Shown in pieces: positions 27,326 to 35,669 of a DNA stretch of 64,000 nucleotides. Within the stretch, counting starts at the first letter, position 1. Each line of letters opens with the position of its first letter. Source of the stretch: Bacteroidales bacterium (GTDB lineage: Bacteria > Bacteroidota > Bacteroidia > Bacteroidales > WCHB1-69). The notes under the pieces are model-generated. The model made no database searches. It had not been told where the DNA came from and saw only the letters and a program-made list of their open reading frames with translations. The position numbers and the translations under genes were made by a program. The DNA lies in the NCBI GenBank assembly GCA_017651425.1, contig JAGCCZ010000072.1:55904-119903 (forward strand), written 5' to 3'.

Positions 27326-27341
27326 AAAATAAAAAATGTGC

Positions 27342-27372
27342 TTGCAAATATGGATTTAATTGTTTATTTTTG
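27342..27372 (+). promoter_or_regulatory. recJ promoter (-33 TTG / -7 TATTTTTG)
   Basis: TTG at 27342-27344 and TATTTTTG at 27365-27372 are separated by 20 bp, the spacing expected for the Bacteroidetes primary sigma factor. The recJ ATG is 22 bp downstream. Confidence 0.65.
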
Positions 27373-27394
27373 CAGGTTCTAAAAAAAGGCGACT

Positions 27395-29167
27395 ATGAAT
27401 AAACGGTGGATTTGTCAACAACTGCCCAATGATGCGGCCATAGAGAAGCTGTCGGCGCAGCTTGCTATTGAAAAGCCGCTCGCGGCTCTTTTGATACAGA
27501 GGGGTATCACGACTCCCGAATCCGCCGCCGATTTCTTCAATCCCGATATCACCAAACTTCACAACCCGTTCTTGATGAAGGACATGGACAAGGCTGTCAA
27601 ACGTTTGTCCCGTGCCATCATCAACAATGAGAAAATCCTCGTTTACGGTGACTACGACGTCGATGGCACCTCCGCCGTCGCATTGCTGTACTCTTTTCTG
27701 TGCGAAATTGTAGGCACCGAGTCCAAGGGCCTTGTCGAATACTATATTCCCGACCGCTATACTGAAGGCTACGGAATTTCCGACCAGGGCGTCGAGTATT
27801 GCCGCGAAAACAACGTCAACCTGCTCATCTCCCTTGACTGCGGCATCAAGGCCAATGACAAGGTGGAGATGGCCAACAAGTTGGGCATCGATGTCATTAT
27901 CTGCGATCATCACCTTGAGGGCGACGAGCTGCCCGCGGCGGTCGCCATCCTCGACCCCAAGCGCAAGGATTGCCCGTACCCCTACAAGGAACTCTCCGGC
28001 TGCGGTGTGGGCTTCAAGCTCATCCAAGGCTATTGCCAGCAATACAAGCTGCCCGACCAGCTTTGGCTCTCCCGCATGGACCTCGTGGCCATCAGCATCG
28101 CATCCGACATTGTTGCCATCACGGGCGAAAACCGCATCCTCGCCCACTTCGGCCTCGAGATCATCAATAAGTTTCCCCGTATGGGCATCAAGTCCATCCT
28201 TGACCAGGCCGGCATCAAGATCCACTATCCCTTCAAGGAGGAGACCATCTTCTCCCGTGTGATTTCCATTTCCGACCTCGTATTCTATGTCGGTCCGCGT
28301 ATCAATGCTGCCGGCAGAATGAAGAGTGGGCGCGAGTCCGTGCGCCTCTTCATTGTCGAGGACGAAGACAAGTCTGCTGAAATCGGCAAGCGCATCAACA
28401 CCCAGAACGACCAGCGCAAGGAACAGGACCGCAACGCGACCGAGGAGGCCATCCACATGATCAGGAGTTCCCATGAGTACATCGGGCGCAAGAGCATCGT
28501 GGTCTATAACCCCAACTGGTTCAAGGGCATCATCGGTATCGTGGCCTCCCGTCTGGTGGAGGTGTTCTACAAGCCCACCATCGTGCTTACCAAGTCGTCG
28601 GACGGCCTTATCACCGGCTCCGCACGCTCTGTCAAGGAGTTTAACATATACGATGGCATCGACTATTGCTCCGACCTGCTTGAGCACTTCGGCGGCCACA
28701 AATTCGCCGCCGGACTCTCCATGAAGGAGGAGAATCTCGAGGAGTTCATCGAGAAATTTGAATCGTATGTGAGCGACAATCTCGAGGAGACCGCCACGGT
28801 GCCTGAAATCAGCGTCGATATGCCGCTGGATCTCTCCGAGATCACCCGTGACTTCATGGCCCATCTCAAGCAGTTCGCCCCGTTCGGTCCCGGCAACATG
28901 GAACCCGTGTTCCAGTCCAATGGCGTTGTCGATGAGGGCGGCGGACGCATTGTCGGTGACAAGCACCTCAAGTGCCGCGTCCTCTATCCCGACCGCGATG
29001 TGAAACACTTGGACGTCATTGCCTTCAACATGAAGGACAAGCTGCCCCTCATCCAGGACGGCAAACCGTTTGACATGCTCTATCATGTGGAGGAGAATGT
29101 CTGGAATGACATGGTGAATATCCAGCTTAACGTCAAGGACATTCGCTCCAGCAACGACAAACAATAA
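27395..29167 (+). CDS. recJ: Single-stranded-DNA-specific exonuclease RecJ
   Basis: 590 residues, usual length. A 5'-3' ssDNA exonuclease in recombinational and mismatch repair. DHH-family motifs: LVYGDYDVDGTSAVALLY (metal-binding Asp at about 87-92), SLDCGIKANDKVEMANKLG, the DHH itself in CDHHLEGDELP (about 171-173), DPKRKDCPYPYKELSGCGVG, and in the DHHA1 part GSARSVKEFNIYDGI and FGGHKFAAGLSM. The C-terminal ~130 residues form the OB-fold found in RecJ. The GT4 gene follows after 11 bp. Confidence 0.96.
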   Translation: MNKRWICQQLPNDAAIEKLSAQLAIEKPLAALLIQRGITTPESAADFFNPDITKLHNPFLMKDMDKAVKRLSRAIINNEKILVYGDYDVDGTSAVALLYSFLCEIVGTESKGLVEYYIPDRYTEGYGISDQGVEYCRENNVNLLISLDCGIKANDKVEMANKLGIDVIICDHHLEGDELPAAVAILDPKRKDCPYPYKELSGCGVGFKLIQGYCQQYKLPDQLWLSRMDLVAISIASDIVAITGENRILAHFGLEIINKFPRMGIKSILDQAGIKIHYPFKEETIFSRVISISDLVFYVGPRINAAGRMKSGRESVRLFIVEDEDKSAEIGKRINTQNDQRKEQDRNATEEAIHMIRSSHEYIGRKSIVVYNPNWFKGIIGIVASRLVEVFYKPTIVLTKSSDGLITGSARSVKEFNIYDGIDYCSDLLEHFGGHKFAAGLSMKEENLEEFIEKFESYVSDNLEETATVPEISVDMPLDLSEITRDFMAHLKQFAPFGPGNMEPVFQSNGVVDEGGGRIVGDKHLKCRVLYPDRDVKHLDVIAFNMKDKLPLIQDGKPFDMLYHVEENVWNDMVNIQLNVKDIRSSNDKQ

Positions 29168-29178
29168 AAGCCATTGCG

Positions 29179-30306
29179 GTGAAGGTCGCTGTCAACACCC
29201 GCCTTTTACTGAAAGACAAGCTTGAGGGAATCGGATGGTTCACTCACGAGAGCCTGCGCCGCATTGTCACCCAACACAAGGAACACCAGTTCTTTTTTCT
29301 CTTTGATCGTCCGTATGACGAGCAGTTTGTCTATGGCTCCAACGTCACTCCGATTGTGGCGTATCCGCCCGCCCGGCACCCGTATCTCTGGTATCTTTTC
29401 TTTGAGAAGGGCATACCCGCCAAGTTGCGGGGCATCTCGCCCGACCTTTTCCTGTCCACGGACGGGTGGATGCCGCTTCACCTGAAGGAGTCCGTCAAGA
29501 GTGTCAACGTGATTCATGACCTTAACTTCGCCCATCACCGCGACTTCATCAAGCCTGTGGTGCTGCGTTACTATGACCGCTTTTTCCCCCGCTTTGCGCA
29601 GGCCGCTGACCGCCTCGCGACTGTGTCGGAATTCACGCGCAACGACATTCACGACACATATGGCGTGCCCTTGGAGAAAATTGATGTGGTGTACAATGGC
29701 TGCAATGAGATGTTCCACCCTCTTTCCGAAGAGGAACAGCAGAGGGTGCGCGACCAATATGCGGGCGGCTGCCCCTATTTCCTGTTTGTGGGTTTGATCC
29801 ACAAGCGCAAGAATCTCGCCAACATCTTCAGGGCCTTTGATGAGTTCAAGTCGCGTGAATGCTCTAATGCCAAGTTGATGGTGGTGGGCGACAAGAAATG
29901 GTGGGAAGGCGAGATTCAGGATACCTACGAGGCCATGCGTTTCAAGGAGGAGGTTGTGATGATGGGACGCCAGCCCATGGAGACGCTCCACCGGCTGTAT
30001 GCGGCGGCCCGTGCGCTGGTCTATGCCTCCCTCTTCGAGGGCTTCGGTATTCCCATCGTGGAGGCCTTCCATGCGGAGACAGCTGTCATCACTTCTGATG
30101 TGACCTCCATGCCCGAGGTGGCTGGCGACGCCGCGTTGCTTGTGGATCCCAACAGCGTGGCGCAGATTTCCGACGCCATGTTTGCCCTGTGGAAGGACGA
30201 TGCCTTGCGCGACAGACTCGTGGCCAAGGGACGCCTCCGCCGTGAGCTGTTCAGCTGGCAGCAAACCGCTGACCGGCTTTGGAACTGTATTGAAAAAGTT
30301 TTCTGA
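29179..30306 (+). CDS. Glycosyltransferase family 4 (GT-B fold)
   Basis: 375 residues. The GTG at 29179 is chosen because it gives the family-typical opening MKVAVNTRLLLKDKLEGIGW and leaves an 11 bp gap after recJ. The C-terminal GT4 domain shows YFLFVGLIHKRKNLANIFRAF (the GxxxxxKN acceptor/donor loop), LMVVGDKKWW, VVMMGRQPMETLHRLYAAA and SLFEGFGIPIVEAFHAE, the EFGxxxxE-type motif that binds the nucleotide sugar. It probably adds a sugar to a cell-surface glycan; donor and acceptor are unknown. The M28 peptidase gene starts 6 bp later. Confidence 0.9.
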   Translation: MKVAVNTRLLLKDKLEGIGWFTHESLRRIVTQHKEHQFFFLFDRPYDEQFVYGSNVTPIVAYPPARHPYLWYLFFEKGIPAKLRGISPDLFLSTDGWMPLHLKESVKSVNVIHDLNFAHHRDFIKPVVLRYYDRFFPRFAQAADRLATVSEFTRNDIHDTYGVPLEKIDVVYNGCNEMFHPLSEEEQQRVRDQYAGGCPYFLFVGLIHKRKNLANIFRAFDEFKSRECSNAKLMVVGDKKWWEGEIQDTYEAMRFKEEVVMMGRQPMETLHRLYAAARALVYASLFEGFGIPIVEAFHAETAVITSDVTSMPEVAGDAALLVDPNSVAQISDAMFALWKDDALRDRLVAKGRLRRELFSWQQTADRLWNCIEKVF

Positions 30307-30312
30307 TTACCC

Positions 30313-31629
30313 ATGTTTTTACGACTTATGAAAAATAGAGTACTGCTTCTCGCCCTGTTTCTGATGGTTGGACTTGTCTATGGCCAGGACAGCAACCAGG
30401 TGCGGAAATACATTTGCGACCTCACATCGCCTGCTTTCCATGGGCGGGGCTACGCCTACAACGGTGACAGCATCGCGGCGGAGTACCTGCGCGCGCAGCT
30501 CCGGAACATTGGTGTGGAACCCTTTGTCGAAGACTATTTCCACCACTATGGATTCAATGTCTATGCCATGGAGGGCCCTGTGAAAGCCGCTATCGACGGC
30601 AAGCCCATGCAGCCATGGACGGATTTTGCCCTGGCGCCCTTCTCCCATCCGGCAGATGAGACGTTCCAGCTGTTGCCCATCAATCCTGCCGACATTCTCA
30701 ATCCGGACAAATTGTTGGACTTCTGCCGGCGCAACAGCAAGGTGCTCTACAATAGTCTGGTTTTTGTGGACATGACCAAATGCTCTGATCCTGAAATAAT
30801 TAAGAACCTCAATAGCGTCTTCCAGCGGTTGTCGTGGTATAATGGGCAGTTGCCTTTCCGGGGCTTCTTGGTGGCGGTGAAGGATATCCCTGTATGGTCC
30901 TTTGCGGCGGCGCAAACCCCGTGCGACTATGTGATGGCGTACATCCATCCCCGGAAAATAAAAAAGTATTCGAGGCTGTCGCTCTCATACAGCAACGTGT
31001 TAGCATACCATCCCACGCAGAACGTGTGCGGCATGGTGCGTGGCACGGGGGCACCGGACTCCCTGTTGCTCATTTGCGGCCACTACGACCATCTGGGTCA
31101 AATGGGGGAGAGTGTCATCTTCCCGGGTGCGCATGACAACGCCTCAGGTGCGTCGTCAGTGCTCGACATAGCCCGCCATTTCTGCAAAAATCCGCCCTAT
31201 TACACCGCCCTTTTCCTGCTCTTCAGCGGCGAGGAGGCCGGCCTGATGGGCTCGACGGCCTTCGTGAAAGACTCTCTCTTCGACTTCTCCAAAGTGAAAA
31301 TGGTGCTTAACATCGATTTGATGTGTGGCGGTGACGACGGCATCATGATGGTGAATGCCACTGGCGACAATACCAAGGATTTCTACCAGGCGATGGTCGC
31401 CTACAACGATGAGGCGCACCTTGTCAAGGAGATCCGTTCCCGCAGCAATGCTGCCAACAGCGACCATTATCCTTTCACGGCCAAGGGAATGCCTGCCGTT
31501 TTTGTCTATACGCTGGGTGGGCGCGCTGGCGGGTATCATAATCCGGACGACGTGTGCGACAAGTGCGGGCTGGAGCCATACGAGGGTATCGTGAGGCTTT
31601 TGATCCGTTCGTTGGAGGAGATTCGATAG
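30313..31629 (+). CDS. Secreted M28-family metallopeptidase
   Basis: 438 residues, with a signal peptide (MKNRVLLLALFLMVGLVYGQ from the second Met at 30328; the ATG at 30313 adds five residues). The zinc site of M28 aminopeptidases is complete: LICGHYDHLG (His), FPGAHDNASGASSVLD (bridging Asp), LLFSGEEAGLMGS (catalytic Glu plus ligand Glu), LNIDLMCGG (Asp) and NSDHYPF (His). The region between the signal and residue ~220 resembles a PA-type insert. It probably releases amino acids from peptides in the periplasm. It is tightly linked to the GT4 gene. Confidence 0.9.
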   Translation: MFLRLMKNRVLLLALFLMVGLVYGQDSNQVRKYICDLTSPAFHGRGYAYNGDSIAAEYLRAQLRNIGVEPFVEDYFHHYGFNVYAMEGPVKAAIDGKPMQPWTDFALAPFSHPADETFQLLPINPADILNPDKLLDFCRRNSKVLYNSLVFVDMTKCSDPEIIKNLNSVFQRLSWYNGQLPFRGFLVAVKDIPVWSFAAAQTPCDYVMAYIHPRKIKKYSRLSLSYSNVLAYHPTQNVCGMVRGTGAPDSLLLICGHYDHLGQMGESVIFPGAHDNASGASSVLDIARHFCKNPPYYTALFLLFSGEEAGLMGSTAFVKDSLFDFSKVKMVLNIDLMCGGDDGIMMVNATGDNTKDFYQAMVAYNDEAHLVKEIRSRSNAANSDHYPFTAKGMPAVFVYTLGGRAGGYHNPDDVCDKCGLEPYEGIVRLLIRSLEEIR

Positions 31630-31674
31630 CCTTTTTTTCTTTCCGAAACTTTCGGGTATTCCAATTTTTTTGAC

Positions 31675-31682
31675 TATTTTTG
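31675..31682 (+). promoter_or_regulatory. -7 element (TATTTTTG) of dnaX
   Basis: An exact TAnnTTTG match 20 bp before the ATG at 31703. TTC/TTG-like sequence about 20 bp further up is poorly conserved. Confidence 0.5.
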
Positions 31683-31702
31683 CAGGTTGTAAAAATAGAA
31701 AA

Positions 31703-32833
31703 ATGAATATGGATAATTTCATTGTTTCAGCCCGAAAATACAGGCCCACCACGTTTAATTCCGTTGTGGGACAGGAACATATAACCTCCACGTTGAAGAA
31801 TGCCATCAAGACGCAGCAGGTGGCGCAGGCCTTCCTGTTTTGCGGACCGCGCGGCGTGGGCAAGACCACTTGCGCCCGTATCTTTGCCAAGGCGCTGAAT
31901 TGTCAGCATCTCACGGAAGATTGCGAGCCCTGCAACGAGTGCGATTCCTGCCGGGCCTTCAACGATTCCGCCTCATTCAATGTCTTTGAGCTGGATGCCG
32001 CCTCCAACAGCTCCGTGGACGCGATGCGTGCGCTTGTCGAACAGGTGCAGATCCCGCCGCAAGGGGCCAAGTACAAGGTCTATATCATCGATGAGGTCCA
32101 CATGCTCTCGGGGTCGGCTTTCAATGCTTTCCTCAAGACGTTGGAGGAGCCGCCCGCATACGCCAAGTTCATTTTGGCCACCACTGAAAAGCACAAGATT
32201 CTGGCCACCATCCTGTCGCGTTGCCAAGTGTATGATTTCAAGCGTATCGGTGAAAGCGACATCGTCCGTCATCTTCAATATGTGGCGGGACAGGAAGGCG
32301 TCACCGCAGAGGAAGAGGCCCTGCGGGTGGTGGCTTCAAAGGCTGACGGCGCCCTTCGCGACGCACTCTCCATCTTCGACCAGCTCGTCAACTTCACAGG
32401 CAAGAATGTTACCTACAAGCAGACCATCGAGAGTCTTAACGTGCTCGATATCGAGAACTATTTCAAGATCACCGACAATCTGTTCAGCGACGATGTGGCA
32501 CCCGCCTTGCTGCTCTTTGACGAGATTCTCGCCAAGGGGTTCGATGCACAACACTTTATTGCCGGCATGGCCTCGCATTTCCGAGATTTGCTCATGGCCA
32601 AGGACCCGGGGACTGTGCAGCTGCTCGACTGTTCCGATACCATCAAGCAGCAACTCCAGCAGCAGGCCTTGCGCTGCGACCGCTCACTGATGGTCAGGGC
32701 CTTGGAACTCGCCAACCAGTGCGACTTCAACTACAAGGCCTCCAACAACAAGCGACTATCCGTGGAACTGTGCCTCATGCAGATAAACGCCAACTATCTG
32801 TTTAAAAAAGCGAGGCAATCGCAGGAGCGGTAA
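31703..32833 (+). CDS. dnaX: DNA polymerase III gamma/tau subunit, ATPase part
   Basis: 376 residues from the ATG at 31703. This is the clamp-loader motor. RKYRPTTFNSVVGQEHI opens the AAA+ module. Walker A is FCGPRGVGKTTCARIFAKAL (about 40-59). Four zinc-binding Cys follow (C-LTEDCEPCNECDSC), then Walker B VYIIDEVHML, SRC-like ILSRCQVYDFKRI, and domain III (DNLFSDDVAPALLLFDEILA). It stops at TAA 32831-32833, just after TTTAAAAAAG at 32801-32810. The C-terminal tau-like part of the gene continues in another frame (next CDS). The encoded protein is therefore gamma-like, slightly shorter than E. coli gamma. Confidence 0.93.
   Translation: MNMDNFIVSARKYRPTTFNSVVGQEHITSTLKNAIKTQQVAQAFLFCGPRGVGKTTCARIFAKALNCQHLTEDCEPCNECDSCRAFNDSASFNVFELDAASNSSVDAMRALVEQVQIPPQGAKYKVYIIDEVHMLSGSAFNAFLKTLEEPPAYAKFILATTEKHKILATILSRCQVYDFKRIGESDIVRHLQYVAGQEGVTAEEEALRVVASKADGALRDALSIFDQLVNFTGKNVTYKQTIESLNVLDIENYFKITDNLFSDDVAPALLLFDEILAKGFDAQHFIAGMASHFRDLLMAKDPGTVQLLDCSDTIKQQLQQQALRCDRSLMVRALELANQCDFNYKASNNKRLSVELCLMQINANYLFKKARQSQER
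32801..32833 (+). other. Frame transition in dnaX: A6 run before the stop
   Basis: The dnaX frame reads CTG TTT AAA AAA GCG and ends at TAA 32831-32833. The frame encoding the tau tail is open from 32787 to 33719, so the two frames overlap over 32787-32833. Passing between them needs a net +1 (loss of one A) or -2 shift, and TTTAAAAAAG at 32801-32810 is the only homopolymer in the overlap. A -1 shift leads to a stop at 32938-32940 after ~44 residues. Confidence 0.55.
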
Positions 32834-32936
32834 CCCCCCAGAGGACGGGACGGCGCCCGTCACGGAAAACTCCTCTCAGAGAGAAGCCATTTCCGAAACG
32901 CCGAGAATCTCCAACAGGACGTTCGTCAACCCTGGC

Positions 32937-33719
32937 ATGAATCCCATCAAGGCCATGCCTTCCATCAAGGAGGTGATGAGTGTGCAGAAGGCCGAGACAC
33001 CCACGAACCAGTCTGCGGACGGGACACTTCCGTCCTCCGGTGCGGAAGATGATTCCGCATCCCAATCTGTGCATGAGGTTCCCATGGGCCCGGCAGTGGG
33101 TGATAATCCGGCACCGCAGACTGAAGAAGAGGCTCCGATGCCTTCAGTCGCTGCTGAAATGCCGACGCAGGCATCTGTGAATGCGACGCAAGCGTCGCCC
33201 GCCGCCATAGATAAGGCCCCTGCCTATCCGGGCGAATTCGATGATATTGAATACGAAGACCCTGTAAGTGACGATGTGGATCACGATGACGATGACGACG
33301 AGGATGACGATGAGGAGGTTGTGGAGACTCCTGCACCTGTTGCAGAAGAGCATGTCGAAGACAAAGGCCCGAATTTTGCCACTTGCTGGAACGAACTCTT
33401 CGAGACAATGTTTGCCAAGAATCACCTCATCTATTTCAGCTTGAAAGACGAAGTGCCGAAATATGAGGACGATATTATCTATATAGAGGTGAAGAACAAC
33501 ATTCAGAAGGAACAGTTTGAGACGAACAAGCGTGCGATTCTGGAGTTCTGGCGCAATCATTATACCCTAAATGTGGATGACATCGTGATCACGGCGAATG
33601 AAAACAAGGAGATAAAGAAGGTGATTATCAATTCTGAGGACAAAATGCGCAATATGATAGAGCAAAATGCTTCTTTGCCCGAATTCTTGAACATTTTAGG
33701 ATTTCATCTTAAAGAATAA
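32937..33719 (+). CDS. DnaX C-terminal (tau-like) segment in a separate frame
   Basis: From the first ATG it is 260 residues, but the frame is open from 32787 and the upstream codons (including TPRISNRTFVNPGMNPIK) read like protein. There is a Pro/Ala/Asp/Glu-rich linker with a run of about 15 acidic residues (near residues 115-130). The C-terminal ~120-residue domain (FATCWNELFETMFAKN..., VKNNIQKEQFETNKRAILEF, NILGFHLKE) resembles the end of Bacteroidetes DnaX, which contacts the polymerase core. It is probably made as a fusion with the preceding ATPase part by frameshifting, or separately; a sequencing or assembly indel is also possible. Confidence 0.7.
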   Translation: MNPIKAMPSIKEVMSVQKAETPTNQSADGTLPSSGAEDDSASQSVHEVPMGPAVGDNPAPQTEEEAPMPSVAAEMPTQASVNATQASPAAIDKAPAYPGEFDDIEYEDPVSDDVDHDDDDDEDDDEEVVETPAPVAEEHVEDKGPNFATCWNELFETMFAKNHLIYFSLKDEVPKYEDDIIYIEVKNNIQKEQFETNKRAILEFWRNHYTLNVDDIVITANENKEIKKVIINSEDKMRNMIEQNASLPEFLNILGFHLKE

Positions 33720-33753
33720 TACACATTTCAAGTAACTGCAAATATTACATGGT

Positions 33754-35634
33754 ATGAAAAGAATTTTATTGACTATCAGTTTATTGGTTTTAATATTGGT
33801 CGGCAAGGGACAGGGCTGGCTGGACAAGGCTGTGATTGACGGGCGTGTGGACAGTGTCTGGAATGCGATAGATTTGCCGCAAGCCTTCAATGGCGAGGGT
33901 GTCATCATCGGCTTTGTGGATTGGGGTTTCGACTACTCGCATCCTGTTTTTTATGATACAAACATGACACAATACCGTGTGTTGCGCGCTTGGGACCAAT
34001 TCAAGACATCTGGTCCGGCACCTGCCGGGTACAACTATGGAACAGAGTATGTCGGCTCTGGAGATTTGTTGGCGGCCCAGTGCGATACGTCCAACTGTTA
34101 CGGTTATCACTATCATGGCACGCATTGTGCCTCCATCGCCGCGGGTGCCGGTGCGGGCACCAAGTACCGGGGCGTTGCCTACAAGGCCAATCTCCTTTTC
34201 GCATCCCTCTATTTGGATTCTATCCAGCGCGTGATGGATGCCTGGAACTGGATGTATGAGGTGGCGCAGGCCGAGGGCAGGCGCCTGGTCATCAGCAACA
34301 GCTGGGGCCTGTACTATATGGACAACATGGATGGCACAGGGTTGTTGGCCAACGAGATGCAGCGACTGACCGATCTCGGAGTGCTCTTTGTGGTCAGTGC
34401 CGGCAACAACGGTGATGTCAACTTCCATATCCATCACGACTTCACAGGTGCGGATGACACGGTCCGCACGCAGTTTGTTTTCCCGTACAACAGCGGTACC
34501 GGCTGGGGCTCTTCCATCACGATGATGAATTCCGCCAACAGTCCGTTTGAGTTCTCCATGATGGTGATGGACGCCAACTTTGAGACGATTGAGGCCACCG
34601 GCTTTATCCCGACGGCCGGAAATGATGGCTTTGTGGATACTTTTCTGGTGGTCAACGGCGACACCTTGGTTTACACATACGACATACAGTCCTCCAATGC
34701 ATTCAACAATGCGCCCGTGGTGCGTCTGCGTGTCAAGCAGAACAACACTTACAAGTTTGGCTTGGCGGTGACAGCCCCGGCGGGCTCGTTCCACGCCTGG
34801 AATGTGGCCGAGGTGACGCGTGCATACGGCAACTGGGGTGCCGACTTCCGTACGCCGCCCGCCCATCCCGACTGGCTGGCTGGTGACATCGAATATGGCA
34901 TCAGCACGCCCGGCAATATCGACTGTGCCGTCACGGTGGCCGCGCACTCCAAGCGCTATACTAATAACGGAGGCCATGTGGTTGGCGGACAGATTGCCGA
35001 TTTCTCCTCCTCCGGTCCGGGGTTCCACGATGTGCGTAAACCCGAAGTCTCCGCGCCGGGACGTAATGTCGTGTCAGCCATCTCCTCGTACAACAACGAC
35101 TATACGGGCACTTATACCAAGACGGTTGAGTTCAACGGACGCACATACGGTTTCGGTTCTCTGTCGGGCACTTCGATGTCCGCACCGTTTGTCTCCGGCG
35201 TGTCCGCCTTGGTGCTGCAAGCCAATCCGTATCTCACGCCCGCACAGGTGAAAGAGGTGCTCACCAGCACGGCGTACAACGACAGCTTCACCGAAACGTC
35301 TGGCATCAACCGCTTCGGCTATGGCAAGGTGGACGCTTACCATGCTGTGCGCTTGGCGTTGACGATGGTGGGACTGGAGGACAATACCGACAACCTGCAG
35401 ACCCATTACACCCTTTTCCCCAATCCGGCATCCGACTGGTGCTTCATCACCGCCACGACGGAGTCGGCCCAAGTGCCTTGCCAGCTGTTTGACCTTTCGG
35501 GCCGCCTTGTCCGCTCCGAAATGCTGGCTCCCGGTGTGAACTCCATCTCGCTGACAAACATCCCCGCCGGATGCTACATCCTTAAAATTGTGGATAATAG
35601 CCGCGTTTACAATCATAAACTTATTGTGCAATAA
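33754..35634 (+). CDS. Secreted S8 subtilase with T9SS sorting domain
   Basis: 626 residues with a signal peptide (MKRILLTISLLVLILVGKGQ). The catalytic triad is visible: Asp56 in GFVDWGFDYSHP, His121 in YHGTHCASIAAG and Ser474 in LSGTSMSAPFVSG. Oxyanion Asn is in VVSAGNNGDV. A ~150-residue insert sits between the oxyanion and Ser motifs. The final ~75 residues are a T9SS tail (LFPNPASD, LFDLSGRLVRSE, PAGCYILKI, NHKLIVQ). It is predicted to be exported across the outer membrane as a surface or soluble protease. It starts 34 bp after the dnaX tail segment. Confidence 0.92.
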   Translation: MKRILLTISLLVLILVGKGQGWLDKAVIDGRVDSVWNAIDLPQAFNGEGVIIGFVDWGFDYSHPVFYDTNMTQYRVLRAWDQFKTSGPAPAGYNYGTEYVGSGDLLAAQCDTSNCYGYHYHGTHCASIAAGAGAGTKYRGVAYKANLLFASLYLDSIQRVMDAWNWMYEVAQAEGRRLVISNSWGLYYMDNMDGTGLLANEMQRLTDLGVLFVVSAGNNGDVNFHIHHDFTGADDTVRTQFVFPYNSGTGWGSSITMMNSANSPFEFSMMVMDANFETIEATGFIPTAGNDGFVDTFLVVNGDTLVYTYDIQSSNAFNNAPVVRLRVKQNNTYKFGLAVTAPAGSFHAWNVAEVTRAYGNWGADFRTPPAHPDWLAGDIEYGISTPGNIDCAVTVAAHSKRYTNNGGHVVGGQIADFSSSGPGFHDVRKPEVSAPGRNVVSAISSYNNDYTGTYTKTVEFNGRTYGFGSLSGTSMSAPFVSGVSALVLQANPYLTPAQVKEVLTSTAYNDSFTETSGINRFGYGKVDAYHAVRLALTMVGLEDNTDNLQTHYTLFPNPASDWCFITATTESAQVPCQLFDLSGRLVRSEMLAPGVNSISLTNIPAGCYILKIVDNSRVYNHKLIVQ

Positions 35635-35669
35635 TCATATACAATCATACTGAAAACCTTTGACCTATT

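Noticed and set aside
27356..29164. A ~600-codon open frame antisense to recJ
   Set aside because: It is an antisense reading made possible by GC-rich third positions; recJ on the plus strand has all DHH-family motifs. The same applies to long antisense frames opposite clpB (20371-22248), rel/spoT and the M13 gene.
32801..32940. E. coli-style -1 programmed frameshift in dnaX
   Set aside because: The -1 frame ends at a stop at 32938-32940 after ~44 residues unrelated to tau; only +1 or -2 reaches the tau-like frame, and no X-XXY-YYZ heptamer is in the zero frame.
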